Notes: generated from the letters alone by a model not told the origin. 64,000 nucleotides of DNA from Chionoecetes opilio (GCA_016584305.1 JACEEZ010005954.1:416001-480000); one strand, 5' to 3'; numbered from the stretch's first letter, positions 1-12,745 are shown. A program made the numbers and translations.

Positions 1-1318
1 GTCAAGTGATGAGGAAGAGATATGATGCCAGACCTCTGGGGATAAAAGAGGCATTTGCTGGAATAAATGAGATGGATAGTCTTTCTTAAAATGCAAACTA
101 TGGAAGAAAGCTTAAACACTCACGGGAAGGTATTTCAAGTTAGTCCATTGTATGCAGGACCTGAAAAATATGAAAAAAGGACACAAACAGGGATACGGAG
201 GAACTAGATGCTGATATTGATGTGTTAGGAGAAATGGAGAAAATGAATGCAACAATAGAGGCACTACAGAGGGAGGTTATGAAGTGGAAAAGGATGAATA
301 CTGAACATGTAGATGAAAAATGAAAGCTTTGAAAAGCCAGAGAAAAATAGCTGAGAAAACATGAAAAAATGGGAGTGTTAAAAGTAAAGGTGCTGAAGTT
401 ATTCTTACTAGAAGTGCGGAAGATATTCTCTATTGAAGGGTCAAAGTTACTCTCAGAAGAAGTGCTGAAGCTATTCTAAAGCTGAATTTGGCTTTAGCCA
501 AACCCTACACTAAGTATGCTGTGTAGTTTTGGTCCCCACAATAGAATGGATATAGAATGGTTATCATCATCCTATCATCATCCTATGTCCATAAAATGGA
601 TATAGGATGGTTAGTCAGTGCAGAGAAGGATGATGAACATGATACATTGTACGCGGAACTTCTCTTACAAGAGGAGGTTGTAGCTTCTGAATTTACACTC
701 ACTGGAAAGGCGTAGAGTTAGAAGTGGCCTTATCAAAGTATTCAAGTGGCTATAGGTATAAAATATGAATGTAGGCAAGATTCTCATGATTGTCAATCAG
801 AATAGAACAAGAGGTAGTGGGTTCAAACTGGAGAAATTTAGATTTTAAAAAGATAGGAAGAAACTTGTCAAAAAACCAGGTGGATGATTGCAAAATATTC
901 AGTTATCACGTCAGTAGTGTAGAATCGATAGGGACTTTCAAAAGACCAACAATTTCAGACCATCAAAACAGCAGACAATTTCAAAGATAGGGATGAAAGG
1001 TAGGTCAAGGAAATGTATGTGTATTACAGGATCTAACACATGTAGGCCTACCTTCCTGCAGTGGCTTCACTATGTTCTTATGTAAAACTGACAGCAGAAA
1101 ATTCAAGGCTCAAGACAATAATTAAATAAATGCAAAGAGGCAACATGAGAACATTGTAAAGAAATAAAAAGTACAGTCAAGATGGAACAAAATGCAGGAG
1201 GAAAAGAATACAGATCTGAGGATAATTGTAGAACAAGAGAAGAAAAAAAAATTGTTGAGCAGACAAGAATAAGAATTGAAATAGTGAGCAAGAATAAGCA
1301 GTGAAGAATAAGCAAGAA
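1..1318 (+). other. Degenerate A-rich sequence, possible LINE ORF1 remains
   Basis: No intact gene is visible. Around 190-330 the plus strand has a short broken reading stretch with charged, heptad-like residues, and stop codons interrupt every frame. Its position just before a LINE-like 5' region at 1550-2960 suggests a decayed retrotransposon ORF1, but no diagnostic motif was found. The next host exons of the channel gene (domain III pore, minus strand) were looked for here and not recognised. Confidence 0.3.
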
Positions 1319-1549
1319 TTAACCCCTTGAAAACGTAATTTACATTAATACCCAGAACGTAATTTACATTGTAATTTGGGTACCATTTGACGATTTTTAG
1401 TGACTATAAGCAATATTTTATAGATATGACCTGTTTAGTATCCTTGTTGACTAGCTAATTTGGTATATTCAGTTACTTTTTGTAATTTTATGGCTCAACA
1501 ACATACGATTTCTTAGAGCAAAGGAAAGGTCTGGGTGTGAAGGGGTTAA
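1319..1549. mobile_element. piggyBac-like MITE, copy 1
   Basis: A 231-bp element bounded by TTAA at 1319-1322 and 1546-1549. The inner ends start CCCCTT on both strands, the short terminal repeat and TTAA target duplication typical of piggyBac-type elements. The interior (for example AGATATGACCTGTTTAGTAT) recurs at 62891-63099 in the same orientation, so this is a dispersed family. It has no coding capacity. Confidence 0.75.
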
Positions 1550-2960
1550 AGTGCTAAAGAAGAATGAAGATATGATGAGAAATGCGTAGGACAGAAGAGG
1601 CCAGCTGTCAATGGGATGAAAGAGATACATAATCTAATCAGGGGCATAAGGGAAGAAGAGGAGGCCAGTAAGGTTAAAGAAACTATCAAAGTCTTGAATG
1701 GTCGTGAAGAAGAGGTCCTCATGGAAGAAATGAGTGAAATACAAAGACTAGGAAAATATGTGGATGAAGATAAAAGACCAATTAGAATTAGATTGGAATC
1801 CCAGTCATTAGCAACAGAGGTTCTACAAAGATATGAATGATAGTAATGACAGTGCTCAAAGGAGAGGTTTATTATGTGAAATACAATAAGTAAAAAACAG
1901 AAGACGGAGAAAGAGATGAAGAGGTAGTACAGTAAAACCTCTCGTATTCGGACCCTCATTATTCGGACTTTGACATTATTCGGACCTCCTGTCAAAATTT
2001 CCTAGCCTAGATTTTTTTTTTTTTTTTTAAATTTTTTTAGGGGTCGAAATTTCCAAGCCTAGAATTTTTTTTTTTTTTTTTTTTTTACATATCTAAATCC
2101 CCCCATATATAATCCCCCCATATATAATCCCCCCTTATCCGGATCCTTGCATTACTCGGACCACTCCTTGGCCCAATTAGTCCGAATATGAGAGGTTTTA
2201 CTGTATTTGAAAATGAGGGATGAAAAAATACAATGGTATACTACAGAGAGTAGAGTTTGACCAGAAAAAAAGGTGAAAGAGGAAATGAAAATAATCTACA
2301 CAAATATTGATAGAGTTATCCCAAGAAAACTAATATTGATTGATCCTATCAAAGAGAAACATCCTGAAACAGTGTGCCTAACAAAAACTAATTCAACCAA
2401 GGATGTTAGATTGCCATAATGAAAAATGTAAATCGTGATTTATGGAAGAAAGACAAAATTTTAAAAAGGTGTTATGGTAATGATAAAAAGAAGAATGGTG
2501 CAAATATATTGTAAAGGAAAAACTGATGTGATTTGTGTGCAATTTAGGTGAAAAAATTGAGAAATACATAAAATAGTGGTGGCACACTTCCCCCAAAATA
2601 TATTGCTTGGCTCTAAAAAAATGTGAAGAAATATTAGAAGATTCTTTGGAAAGTTTAGAGGAGAAGCTAGAAACAACAAAAGAGTGACAATGGTTGGGGA
2701 TTTTAGTTGTAATGAAGTCAGATGGAAAATGTTTGAAGGTGAAAAAATTGATAATGTCTGGATCAACAACTTGATGAGGCTGTCGCTGACCACTATGAGG
2801 ATGCCATGTGTCAATGAGCCTACACCAAACAAGGAAGCAGACCAGCGATCAAGACTAGACTCACTACACGCGTCCCCTTGGAAAATGTGACCATGTCGTT
2901 CTAAAATAGAGATGAAGGAAGATATAAAGGTAGACGAGAGATCAATCACATAAAGAAAAC
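1550..2960 (+). mobile_element. Decayed non-LTR retrotransposon, 5' region
   Basis: Plus-strand remnants resemble the start of a LINE. At 1616-1840 a charged helical stretch ends in RLGKYVDEDKRPIRIRL, which resembles ORF1 or pre-endonuclease segments of arthropod LINEs. At 2684-2890 the frame gives GDFSCNEVRW, matching the GDFN motif of APE-type endonucleases, followed by a degraded serine-arginine-leucine-aspartate motif and a displaced HVVL. Stops and frameshifts occur throughout, and the copy is split by the MITE at 1930-2203. The type is Jockey-like by inference. Confidence 0.55.
1930..2203. mobile_element. pogo/Tigger-like MITE
   Basis: A 274-bp element with 24-bp terminal inverted repeats that differ at one position (they begin CAGTAAAACCTCTC and end in TTCGGAC). 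TA duplications sit at 1928-1929 and 2204-2205. The CAGT start and TA target are usual for the pogo branch of Tc1/mariner. The interior is two T-runs plus short CCCCCATATATAAT repeats with no coding capacity. It is inserted into the LINE remnant. Confidence 0.85.
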
Positions 2961-3139
2961 ATCAGCAATTCAAGACAGCATACCTCTGACAAGGCTGAAA
3001 AAAAAATATATATGATAGGGTTTTTTCCACACATCTTTTCATTCAGTATATCATTCCCTAATACCAGATTGATCTTCAAAACCTTGGCTGATGGGTTGAG
3101 TGGATGGCTGTGATGAGGATGAAGGATGGTGAGGCTAGA

Positions 3140-3600
3140 GGCAGAGAGCACCGTATTTTTTGGTGTATAAAACGCACCTCTATTTTCAAGGCTAACTTCA
3201 GGGGGGGAAATTTGTTTTACCTATTTATGTTCCAACATCAGCATAATTTTCTAACATTCTTTAGCCTCGTAGTTATTTCAAATGAGAGTCCACAGATTGG
3301 GATGCAGGGTAACATAACAACACTCTCATAACATAACTGTGGCCCCATGTGGAAGATTCTGCACACCGGTCTGGCAAGGACCTGTCTTCTGTTAAAAAAC
3401 ATCTTGTAACCTTCTACAACCAGGATTTTGGTTCCTTACTATTCCAAAAGTATAGTTATTGAAAACATTTTCCATGGACATTCTATCTGTGTGCTCTCTG
3501 CCTCATGACAAGTGCCTGCATGTGACAATACCGACATCCTGATAAATGGGAAAAGTGTCCCCAACCAATCACCATTGCAATACATCATGGTGCATCATGC
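3140..3600. other. Unassigned intergenic or intronic sequence with a transposon-like end
   Basis: No gene was recognised. At 3150-3180 the string CACCGTATTTTTTGGTGTAT followed by AAAACGCACC looks like the terminus of a widespread DNA-transposon family, but no matching inverted end was found nearby. Confidence 0.3.
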
Positions 3601-3605
3601 CCGCT

Positions 3606-3606
3606 T

Positions 3607-3674
<68 letters not shown>

Positions 3675-3681
3675 GAGAGAG

Positions 3682-3765
<84 letters not shown>
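3606..3765. repeat. GA-rich microsatellite
   Basis: An imperfect (GA)n tract broken by GGA and GAAGA variants. Open frames across it are low-complexity artefacts. Confidence 0.9.
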
Positions 3766-3767
<2 letters not shown>

Positions 3768-3959
3768 GCAAGACAGATCTGAAAGAGGCATAGAAGAGAT
3801 AATGAATGGACTGGACGATTGAGTGAATCTAGAGTAGACGAGACGAAGGCAAGAGAAGAGAAGAGTAACGTAGAGTGCTTAAAAGAGTGAGAGATGAGGA
3901 GAAGAGAGGAGTGTCTCTAAGAGAGAAGATAGAGAGCAGACAGCAGAGCACCTGAGTGA

Positions 3960-4490
3960 GGGATATAGAGATGTAGAGGTGATGAAGATGTTGAGAGATG
4001 TGGTGATGGAAAGAGAGAGTGGAAGTATTAACTAAAGAGGGAAAGGGAGTCAGTATGGCATGGTGATACCTAAGATTAGCTCATGACAGAAAGAGCGTAA
4101 TAAACACAGAGTGTACTATATAGAAGCCGTGTAAGATTGAGTTATTAGATATTGATACTATATACACTTAAGGTAGAGCTCTTTATGTCAAACTTGTAAT
4201 TTTCCAAACGGAACCAGAGGAGAGAGATCCAAACAGACACAGTACACATTGAATAACGATGGCGTAATGAATGACCATTCTGCAACGAACTAAATTGCAT
4301 TAGATAAATAGTATTTTAGCTGTCTAAGGAAGATATAAGCGACAAATGTGCACTTGAACTATGGACCATATGAGAGTAATCTTCAAATTTAAGGTCATGA
4401 CTAGTGTGGTAGATCAGGTATGAATGAGGAGAAAGTGATTTACATTTTCTCTAAACCTAGAAAAAGAAAAAGGGTACGTGACTCATGCTA
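3960..4490. repeat. Noisy tandem copy of the following 0.56 kb
   Basis: This stretch aligns, with many small indels and substitutions, to about 4510-5095. Paired landmarks are GGGAGTCAGTATGGCATGGT (near 4051) with GGGAAGTCAGCATGGCAGGT (near 4603), and TCTGCAACGAA at 4280 with 4866. The error pattern of mixed short deletions and insertions over exon and intron alike resembles unpolished long-read sequence more than neutral decay, but an old local duplication cannot be excluded. Confidence 0.65.
4201..4279 (-). pseudogene. Broken copy of the domain III S5 exon
   Basis: Within the noisy duplicate, the minus strand keeps the acceptor (TTGCAG before 4279) and pieces of the S5 exon such as TACGCCATC and TATTCAATGTGT. 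It is roughly 25 to 30 bases shorter than the copy at 4746-4865 and out of frame. It cannot code for the membrane segment. It is either a decayed tandem exon or a sequencing/assembly artefact. Confidence 0.6.
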
Positions 4491-4745
4491 ACCGCTGATG
4501 GATACTTATAATTAGCAATGGTGCATGAGATGTTGACAGTAAGATTATGTGGCATTGATGTGAATAAGAGAGAGGTGGAAGTTACATAAGTAAACGTGGA
4601 AAGGGAAGTCAGCATGGCAGGTGTAAAGATTGTAGTACAGTAAAAAGCTTCCTTATATTTGAAACTAAGATGTACATATATAAGAAAGGTGAAGATTGGT
4701 CTTCAGGTTATATTTTACTATACACCTGAGAGTAGAGTCCCGTTA

Positions 4746-4865
4746 ATGAAATTTTCCCCCAAACATCTGGACACCCATGATGGAGAAGATGAGCCAAAAC
4801 ACAAGACACACCAGTAACACATTGAATATGGACGGGATGGCGTACATGAGAGCATTGACCACTAT
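4746..4865 (-). CDS. NaCP60E: Sodium channel exon: domain III S5 (incomplete 3' end)
   Basis: After the acceptor TTGCAG (AG at 4866-4867) the minus strand reads [20 protein letters not shown] and then [20 protein letters not shown], a near-consensus domain III S5 helix and start of the pore turret. It joins in phase 0 to the preceding exon ending in EGMK at 5761. In this reading an in-frame TAA follows at 4743-4745 and no convincing donor is seen before it. CAG/GTGTAT lies about 25 bases further but in another frame. The exon end is therefore uncertain and may carry an indel error, as the adjoining sequence is noisy. S5 lines the ion pore of the channel in the plasma membrane. The pore helix, which would show whether the filter residue is Lys (para) or Glu (DSC1), is not found in this window. 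Confidence 0.85.
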
Positions 4866-5379
4866 CTGCAACGAATAGATATATATATATATATATAAAT
4901 AGATAGGTTCAGTGTCTAGGAAGAGATAGACAAGTTGTGCTACTTGAACTTTGTGGACTCATATGAAGCATTTTCAAAATCCTTCCACAATTTCAAGGTA
5001 TGACACCTGTTAGTGTGTGTTAGAATCAGGTTATGAAATGCAGTGCAGAAAGTGCATTATCACATTTTTATCTGAAATTCATCACTATGAAAAAAAAAAA
5101 AAATGTCTTTGTTGTGTACAGTGACTGTCCTACATACCGTGCTTACACACGCTGTATGAGGTTACAATTTTTTCCTTTTTTTGGGGGAAGTGGCCTAGTA
5201 GTATTTGAGTCCTGTGGCATTCAGCAGTTTAAAAAAACACACAAGTACAAATTGGTTGGCCTGCCACAATGACCAAAAACTTATATTTCCCCTACTGAAA
5301 ATGCATTTCTAAGCATGCTTCAAAAGAAAAGAACATCAAATGTGTCAAATTTTAGAAAAATAGGGTATCAGCAAACATG

Positions 5380-5561
5380 AGGCGTTTTCTGCGGGGGATT
5401 TTTGGTTGCAATCGGAAATTTTTTGGTTGCAAACGGTCACAACAACAACAACAAATGATTGCGGGTCGGGCCAATCATCTTCCCTGGATGGTTGAACAGG
5501 GATCGAAATTTGAGCAACCGAAAATTTTCGGTTGCAATCAGGATCCCCGCAGAAAACACCT
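5380..5561. mobile_element. Small TIR element (MITE)
   Basis: A 182-bp inverted repeat with outer ends AGGCGTTTTCTGCGGGG and, on the other strand, AGGTGTTTTCTGCGGGG. Inside it has repeated GGTTGCAA motifs on both strands. It has no coding capacity, its superfamily is not assigned, and no clear target duplication was identified. It sits in the short intron between the III-S5 and III-S2/S4 exons. Confidence 0.6.
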
Positions 5562-5760
5562 TTAATTTTTCTCATTTTCTTCCATTTTTGGAAAAAAACT
5601 TTGTGGATTTTGCAAAAGCTATATTGGAAAAACCCTCCGATCATACCAATGGTGAGTCTGACTTGTGGAAAGCTTGTATTGTACTAAGGTAATTTCAGAA
5701 TGCTTTTCAATTCCTCAATAAAATCAAAATGGTATGGCAGAATGAACAACAATAAATTAC

Positions 5761-6006
5761 CTTCATTCCTTCCCAGCGAGAAATGGCTCGTAGAGGCCTC
5801 AAAGCTCTCAATGTTCGAAGACTGCGCAGAGCAATGAGGTTATCTTGCTCTATGAAGAGACTGCACATAGACACCAGGACGATGAAACAGTCCAATATGG
5901 TCCACACATTAGTGAAGTACTTGACAAAACCCAAAGCAATCCACTTCACGAACATTTCAATGGTGAAGAGTACGGCGAAGACAATGTTCAGATAGTTCAG
6001 AACCAT
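5761..6006 (-). CDS. NaCP60E: Sodium channel exon: domain III S2-S4 voltage sensor
   Basis: An 82-codon exon, phase 0 at both ends. The acceptor is TTGTCACAG (AG at 6007-6008) and the donor is AAG/GTAATT (GT at 5760-5759). Residues 1-25 form S2 (MVLNYLNIVFAVLFTIEMFV), about 35-52 form S3 with the conserved Asp in TILDCF, and 57-77 form S4. Gating arginines lie at every third residue (61, 64, 67, 70, 73, then 77; ALRSLRTLRALRPLRAISR). The S3-S4 turn (SLFIEQDNLIALRSL) is closer to the insect DSC1/NaCP60E type than to para, as remembered family features. The exon follows III-S1 at 40041 across a 34-kb intron and leads to III-S5 at 4865. Vertebrate Nav and Cav channels share the S4 pattern, but the order and linkers of the whole gene support the sodium-channel-like family. 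Confidence 0.93.
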
Positions 6007-6574
6007 CTGTGACAAATGAAATCATAGGTTAATCATTTGACTTACCAGATTAATTCACATCAGATACATTACGGGGAGGGAAAATCAGTTATAAATGCTC
6101 TTCCATTAGACACAAATGCATATGAAACCTCTAAAATTTAACCTGATACCTCTTCATTACATTAAAAAACTATGCACAAAATAAAGCAATAAATACGTGG
6201 GGATGGTCTATTAATTCTAAAACAAAATATTCCATTAAGACAAAAATAGGAACTGAAAGCTACAAACACAAAAAACATACAAACACAAACTACTTATTAC
6301 AACTTGCCTACATAAACAGGCAGTCATTGAATGGTACACACACATACACATTTATTACGTACATACACATACTTATCTGGGTGTATACATATACATACTA
6401 TGATATATATGTTGGTTAAGATTCCTTGTATCAACCCTGCCATATCTTGTTTACCTTATGAAGGACTAATCTTTTGTCATATACATCTTCTACTAACCTT
6501 CAAACCTCTTGGCAAACAGTTACATACTTTGGTTAAAATTACAAACAAAACTTATCTTATATGAATAAATATAA

Positions 6575-6900
6575 CACTGCCGCCGCCATTCACGCAGCCC
6601 AGCGGGCCTTTCTAAGGCCCGCGGCACCAACCACGGCGTGCTCAGTGCTCACTTTCCCCCCCTCAGGTTAGGTTAGGTTAAGGTTGGGTTAATTTAGATT
6701 TATTCGTGAACTATATTTTTCTGGTGGATTTTGATGTGTTTAGGAACAATCTGAAGTTTGTTTTCCTTGGAAATCACTAGTTTTTCAGAGGTGAGGTTAA
6801 GGGGTAAAAAAAAAAAAAAACTAGTAATTGCCAAGAAAAACAAACATCAGATTCTTTCAAAACACTTCAAAATCTATTAGAAAAATATAATTTCATCTAA
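6575..6900 (+). mobile_element. Foldback MITE family M, copy 1
   Basis: A GC-rich head (about 6581-6660) is followed by GGTTAGGTTAGGTTA-like sequence and two inverted stems: ATATTTTTCTGGTGGATTTT near 6712, and its complement AATCTATTAGAAAAATATA near 6870. The stems enclose a pairing AATCTGA motif and an A-run. A second copy in the opposite orientation lies at 27640-27955, and a related palindrome at 63510-63842. Confidence 0.7.
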
Positions 6901-6935
6901 AAAAAGAGAGGGTTGATAAAACGAATCTTTACCTA

Positions 6936-8990
<2,055 letters not shown>

Positions 8991-8991
8991 A

Positions 8992-8994
<3 letters not shown>

Positions 8995-9048
<54 letters not shown>
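8995..9048. repeat. (CA)n microsatellite
   Basis: A pure CA tract just upstream of a LINE 3' tail. Related LINE tails in the window also run into CA tracts. Confidence 0.95.
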
Positions 9049-9049
<1 letters not shown>

Positions 9050-9600
9050 CAAGCTGGATAATAGTAGATTTGGAGACGGGACAATACGAGCATAGCTCTT
9101 TTCCTGTATGTTACAACTAGGTAAATACAACTAGGTAAATACACACACACGCCACAGTAGTTTGGTCTCGGTACAAGAGGAAGGATGCAAAGAAGATAGA
9201 AATAATACAGAGGGCCGCTACAAAGAGTGTTCCCAGCCTGTCAGACCTGACATGATGAGAGGCTGAAGAAATTGGGTTTACAATCATTGGAAGAAAGAAG
9301 AAAAAGAGGAGACTTGATAGTAATGTATAGAGCCATGTCAGGAATGGAGAGAAATGACAAAGAAGACATGTCCTGTACATACGAAGAAACTCAAGAAGAC
9401 AAAGCGCTTGAGGGACATTAAGAAGTACAGCTTTCTCTATCAGTGCATTGATATGAGGAATAGCCTGGAGAGTGAATTATAGATGCCAAAAGTATTCATG
9501 TTTTTAAAGATAAAATTGGCCAATTGAGACAAGGAGACGGGACCCCACGAGTGTAACTCATTTCCCGTATATCACAACTAGGTAAATACACATACAAATA
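9049..9600 (+). mobile_element. LINE 3' end(s) with AACTAGGTAAATAC tails
   Basis: At 9049-9145 lies a LINE 3' terminus (GGAGACGGGACAATACGAGC, then TTACAACTAGGTAAATAC repeated). From about 9150 a second plus-strand C-terminal ORF2 remnant reads broken forms of RRKRGDLIVMYRAMSG and IKKYSF-like residues, ending at 9530-9600 with GACGGGACCCCACGAGTG and again a CAACTAGGTAAATACA tail. It belongs to the same family as the copies at 46449 and 47625. Stops and frameshifts make it non-functional. Confidence 0.65.
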
Positions 9601-9662
9601 CACACACACACACACAGGGTTCAGGCACAATGGCAATCAGGCATATTCTGCTATGCTCTGCC

Positions 9663-9990
9663 CTAAAACATTGGAGGTTTTCCTGGCCAGTCGAGGGAAG
9701 AAGGACTGCCTTTTTGTGATAGAAGGGAATGTATCAAAGCAAGTCTTTGTTGGGTTTGGGGATGGTGATGATGGTACAGTGCTTCCAGATGTTGGTGTTG
9801 AGTGAGTGGTGGTGATGTCCAGGTGTTGTGTGAGTAGCTGTAGTTTGCTTTGTTGGTGAGTGCCTGAACACCATGTGGTCCAAGGTGTCTAAGGTGTCTG
9901 TTACTAATGTTATCTGGGTCACAGGCAGGTGAGTGCTGAGGTTGTGGGTGATGTGACTCATCTGGCGGTTTGTGATGGTGCATAATCTGG
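9663..9990 (-). mobile_element. LINE reverse transcriptase fragment (N-terminal RT)
   Basis: Two minus-strand frames together show Jockey-like RT features: DNISNRHLRHLGPHGVQAL in one frame, then NIWKHCTIITIPKPNKD in another. The second is the familiar W-K-x-A-x-I-x-P-x-x-K-P-x-K-D block of non-LTR RTs. A frameshift lies between them. It is flanked by unrelated GT-rich sequence. Confidence 0.6.
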
Positions 9991-10129
9991 GTTATTGAGG
10001 AATTGTCTTTTACGTTGGATGACTTGCCGACCGTTGGGGTGTGGGTTCAGGTGGCTGACGTGAGAGGCGTTTGATGAGGGTGTTTGCTTGTTGTTTGTTT
10101 GAGGGTATGGTGTCTGTTGTGGTGATGGC

Positions 10130-10263
10130 GGCATGTGATTTGAATTACTTATGTCTGTTTAGAAAGAGTGACCATGTAGTACCTGCATTCACAGCTGCAC
10201 AGGAACTTGAAAAATCTAAATACGAAAGATATAAAGGAGGATACATACATTCTTTTTTGCTTG
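10130..10263 (+). mobile_element. LINE endonuclease end fragment
   Basis: The plus frame reads RKSDHVVPAF, the C-terminal SDHxxV block of APE-type endonucleases, followed by ELEKSKYERYKGG. The frame then runs into the 16-bp minisatellite. The matching downstream ORF2 part resumes at about 10930, so the array splits one LINE copy. Confidence 0.55.
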
Positions 10264-10912
10264 AATCTTAGGGCTTTATAATCTTAGGGCTGTATAATCT
10301 TAGGGCTGTATAATCTTAGGGCTGTATAATCTTAGGGCTGTATAATCTTAGGGCTGTATAATCTTAGGGCTGTATAATCTTAGGCTTTATATCTTAGGGC
10401 TGTATAATCTTAGGCTTTATAATCTTAGGCTGTATAATCTTAGGGCTTTATAATCTTAGGACTGTATAATCTTAGGCTTATAATCTTAGGGCTGTATAAT
10501 CTTAGGGCTGTATAATCTTAGGGCTTTATAATCTTAGGGCTGTATAATCTTAGGGCTGTATAATCTTAGGGCTGTATAATCTTAGGGCTTTATAATCTTA
10601 GGACTGTATAATCTTAGGGCTGTATAATCTTAGGGCTGTATAATCTTAGGGCTGTATAATCTTAGGGCTGTATAATCTTAGGGCTGTATAATCTTAGGGC
10701 TGTATAATCTTAGGGCTGTATAATCTTAGGGCTGTATAATCTTAGGGCTTTATAATCTTAGGGCTGTATAATCTTAGGGCTGTATAATCTTAGGGCTTTA
10801 TAATCTTAGGGCTGTATAATCTTAGGGCTTTATAATCTTAGGGCTGTATAATCTTAGGGCTGTATAATCTTAGGGCTGTATAATCTTAGGGCTGTATAAT
10901 CTTAGGGCTATG
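10264..10912. repeat. 16-bp minisatellite, about 40 copies
   Basis: The unit is TTAGGGCTGTATAATC with GGGCTTTATAATC and shorter GGCTTATAATC variants. The array lies inside a LINE copy, between its endonuclease end and the pre-RT region. Confidence 0.97.
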
Positions 10913-10929
10913 TAATCAGGTCAACAGTA

Positions 10930-11655
10930 TGTAGGATAAATGGCATTATTTCTTGAAAATTTTTGATACTGCTATTTACAAATTTATGCCAGAATTTACC
11001 GGGAAGGAGAACTGGAAGGACTGGTTCAATAGAAGGTGTGAAATAGCTAATATAATTGAATATGCTGCTTGGAATAGATGGAGAAGGATGATGAACGTTA
11101 GAACAGAAGATGAATGCACCAGAGGATCAGATGACAATGTAAAAATCCGAAGGGATGAAGAAAGGAATTTAAAAAAAGATATTGAAGAGAAATGAAAAAA
11201 AAGTAGCCCAGACTGTTGCATAGGAGTGTCCAGGGTACTTCTTGAAGCATAAGGAGGGAATTAAAGAGCTGGAAGATAAAGGAAGGGTTTGTAATGAACC
11301 AGAGTAACGAACAAGTTGGAATTATGAATAAATGTTTTCAGGAGGTCTTTACAGAGAGAAACGAATTCATGGAAGGAGAGGAAGTGAAAAGAGTCCGTGT
11401 TGAGTGCTATAGAAGAGGAAATGCAGGAGGCTCTTAAACTATTGGAGACAAAAGATGTAAGGAAGGCCCTAAGACTAGATGGATTATGTAATTGGATCTC
11501 GAAGGAATGTGGGGAACAGGTGGTGGATATGGTAAACTACCTAATTATACTCTCTAGGGGAAGGCACAGTGCCTCGCGAGTGGAAAATATCAACTATAGT
11601 TCCCATTTATAAAGGAGAAAATAAGGAAGACCCAAAAATTATAGACCAGCCAATC
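10930..11655 (+). mobile_element. LINE ORF2 remnant, pre-RT and RT start
   Basis: Broken plus-strand frames give IRRDEERNLKKDIEEK, NKCFQEVFTE, LLETKDVRKALRLDGL (a decayed K-A-x-G-x-D-G block), WISKECGEQVVDMVNYL, then in another frame REWKISTIVPIYKGENK. This order is that of the pre-RT and RT blocks 0-2 of Jockey-like non-LTR elements. The same family is seen at 18940-19710. Confidence 0.75.
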
Positions 11656-11659
11656 AATC

Positions 11660-12180
11660 ATTGGGGGCATACGCTGGGCGGCCCCCAACGTAGGCTCCCT
11701 TCCCATACCAAACAGCTCTCGACAGGAAACATGAACTTGCCCCAGCCACGAGCCTTGTGGGCGGAGCGCCCCCTTGGCCTCCTCCACGCCGGATTGTCTC
11801 TTACAGATACAACTCGATGGGAAGAATCGGTTTCAGGGTAGCGTGCCACATGCCCATATAGCCGAAGTTGGCGCTGACGGACTATGCAGGTAATAGGCCT
11901 CGATTCAGTCTCACGGTACAATCGTTGATTTGACACGTAATCATCCCAGCGATACCTCATGATTCTGCGATGATACTTATTACCAAAGGCATCAATTCGC
12001 CTCTTCAAGTCGCTATTTAGTGTCCATGTCTCACATCCATAGAATAAGACAGGGATCACAAGCGACTTGAAGATCCAAATCTTTGTTCTCCTGCACAGGT
12101 ACCGACAACGCCAAATACTCTTGCTGAGCGAGTCCATAACACATGAGTCCATATGAGGTAGGCCATTTCGCCGTAAGACT
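11660..12180 (-). mobile_element. LINE C-terminal ORF2 fragment
   Basis: The minus frame reads KIWIFKSLVIPVLFYGCETW, KRRIDAFGNKYHRRIMRYRW and RQRQLRLYGHVARYP, the C-terminal block found in RTE/CR1-like arthropod LINEs. It is 5'-truncated. The 3' end carries AGCGTATGCCCCCA (reverse of 11662-11675), a tail shared with the SINE at 31062-31332. It belongs to a different family from the plus-strand LINE next to it. Confidence 0.75.
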
Positions 12181-12393
12181 TCTTGACGGGACCCGTTTTA
12201 ATGGTGGAGTATTATTAGCCCTATTATCATGCAAGTTTTGCTTTGTGCAATGAATGTGGTCTCAATGATTAGTGTTATTTCTGACTGGCACTTCTACTTC
12301 TTTGAAAATAACATAATGGCAAAATGTTCTGATGAACTACACAAAATATTGCCTGATTTTGCTATATATTGTACTGTTCAGCCTAATATTTCA

Positions 12394-12745
12394 TAGTCAT
12401 CCTCTGCTACTTGTCTTCCCAATGGGAAGTCAAGTAGCAGAGGATGACTGAAAAATTGAATGATGAAATAGACGGTAGATGAAATGGGAAGTTCCCATTT
12501 CATCTACCGTCAATAACACTATAGCCGCCACTGCACTAATGTTGCCAGGCGTCATATATGACAAATTATAGCATCACTACAGACTTGTATGTGCCACTGA
12601 AGAGACGTGCACAGTAGTTTACATTATGTACATCATACTACATGTCTTCAGTGGCACATACAAGTCTGTAGTGATGCTAAAATTTATAATATATGGTGCC
12701 TGGTGACATTAGTGCAGTGGCGACTATAGTGTTATTGATGGTACA
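12394..12745. repeat. Three consecutive palindromes
   Basis: The first is a hairpin at about 12399-12448 (stem CATCCTCTGCTACTTG, loop near TTCCCAATGGGAA). The second is a near-perfect palindrome at 12471-12511 (stem GACGGTAGATGAAATGGGAA). The third is a large hairpin at 12508-12742 with stem ends TCAATAACACTATAG and CTATAGTGTTATTGA and inner stem GCACATACAAGTCTGTAGTG. The nested layout suggests a foldback element. No coding capacity was seen. Confidence 0.8.

Noticed and set aside
4201..4279. Mutually exclusive alternative III-S5 exon
   Set aside because: The copy is too short and frame-broken, and the flanking intron shows the same error pattern.
9663..9983. His-rich host protein
   Set aside because: The His runs are a frame of GT-rich LINE sequence. 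Neighbouring frame segments give RT blocks.
10264..10912. CRISPR-like array
   Set aside because: Units are contiguous without spacers and the genome is eukaryotic.
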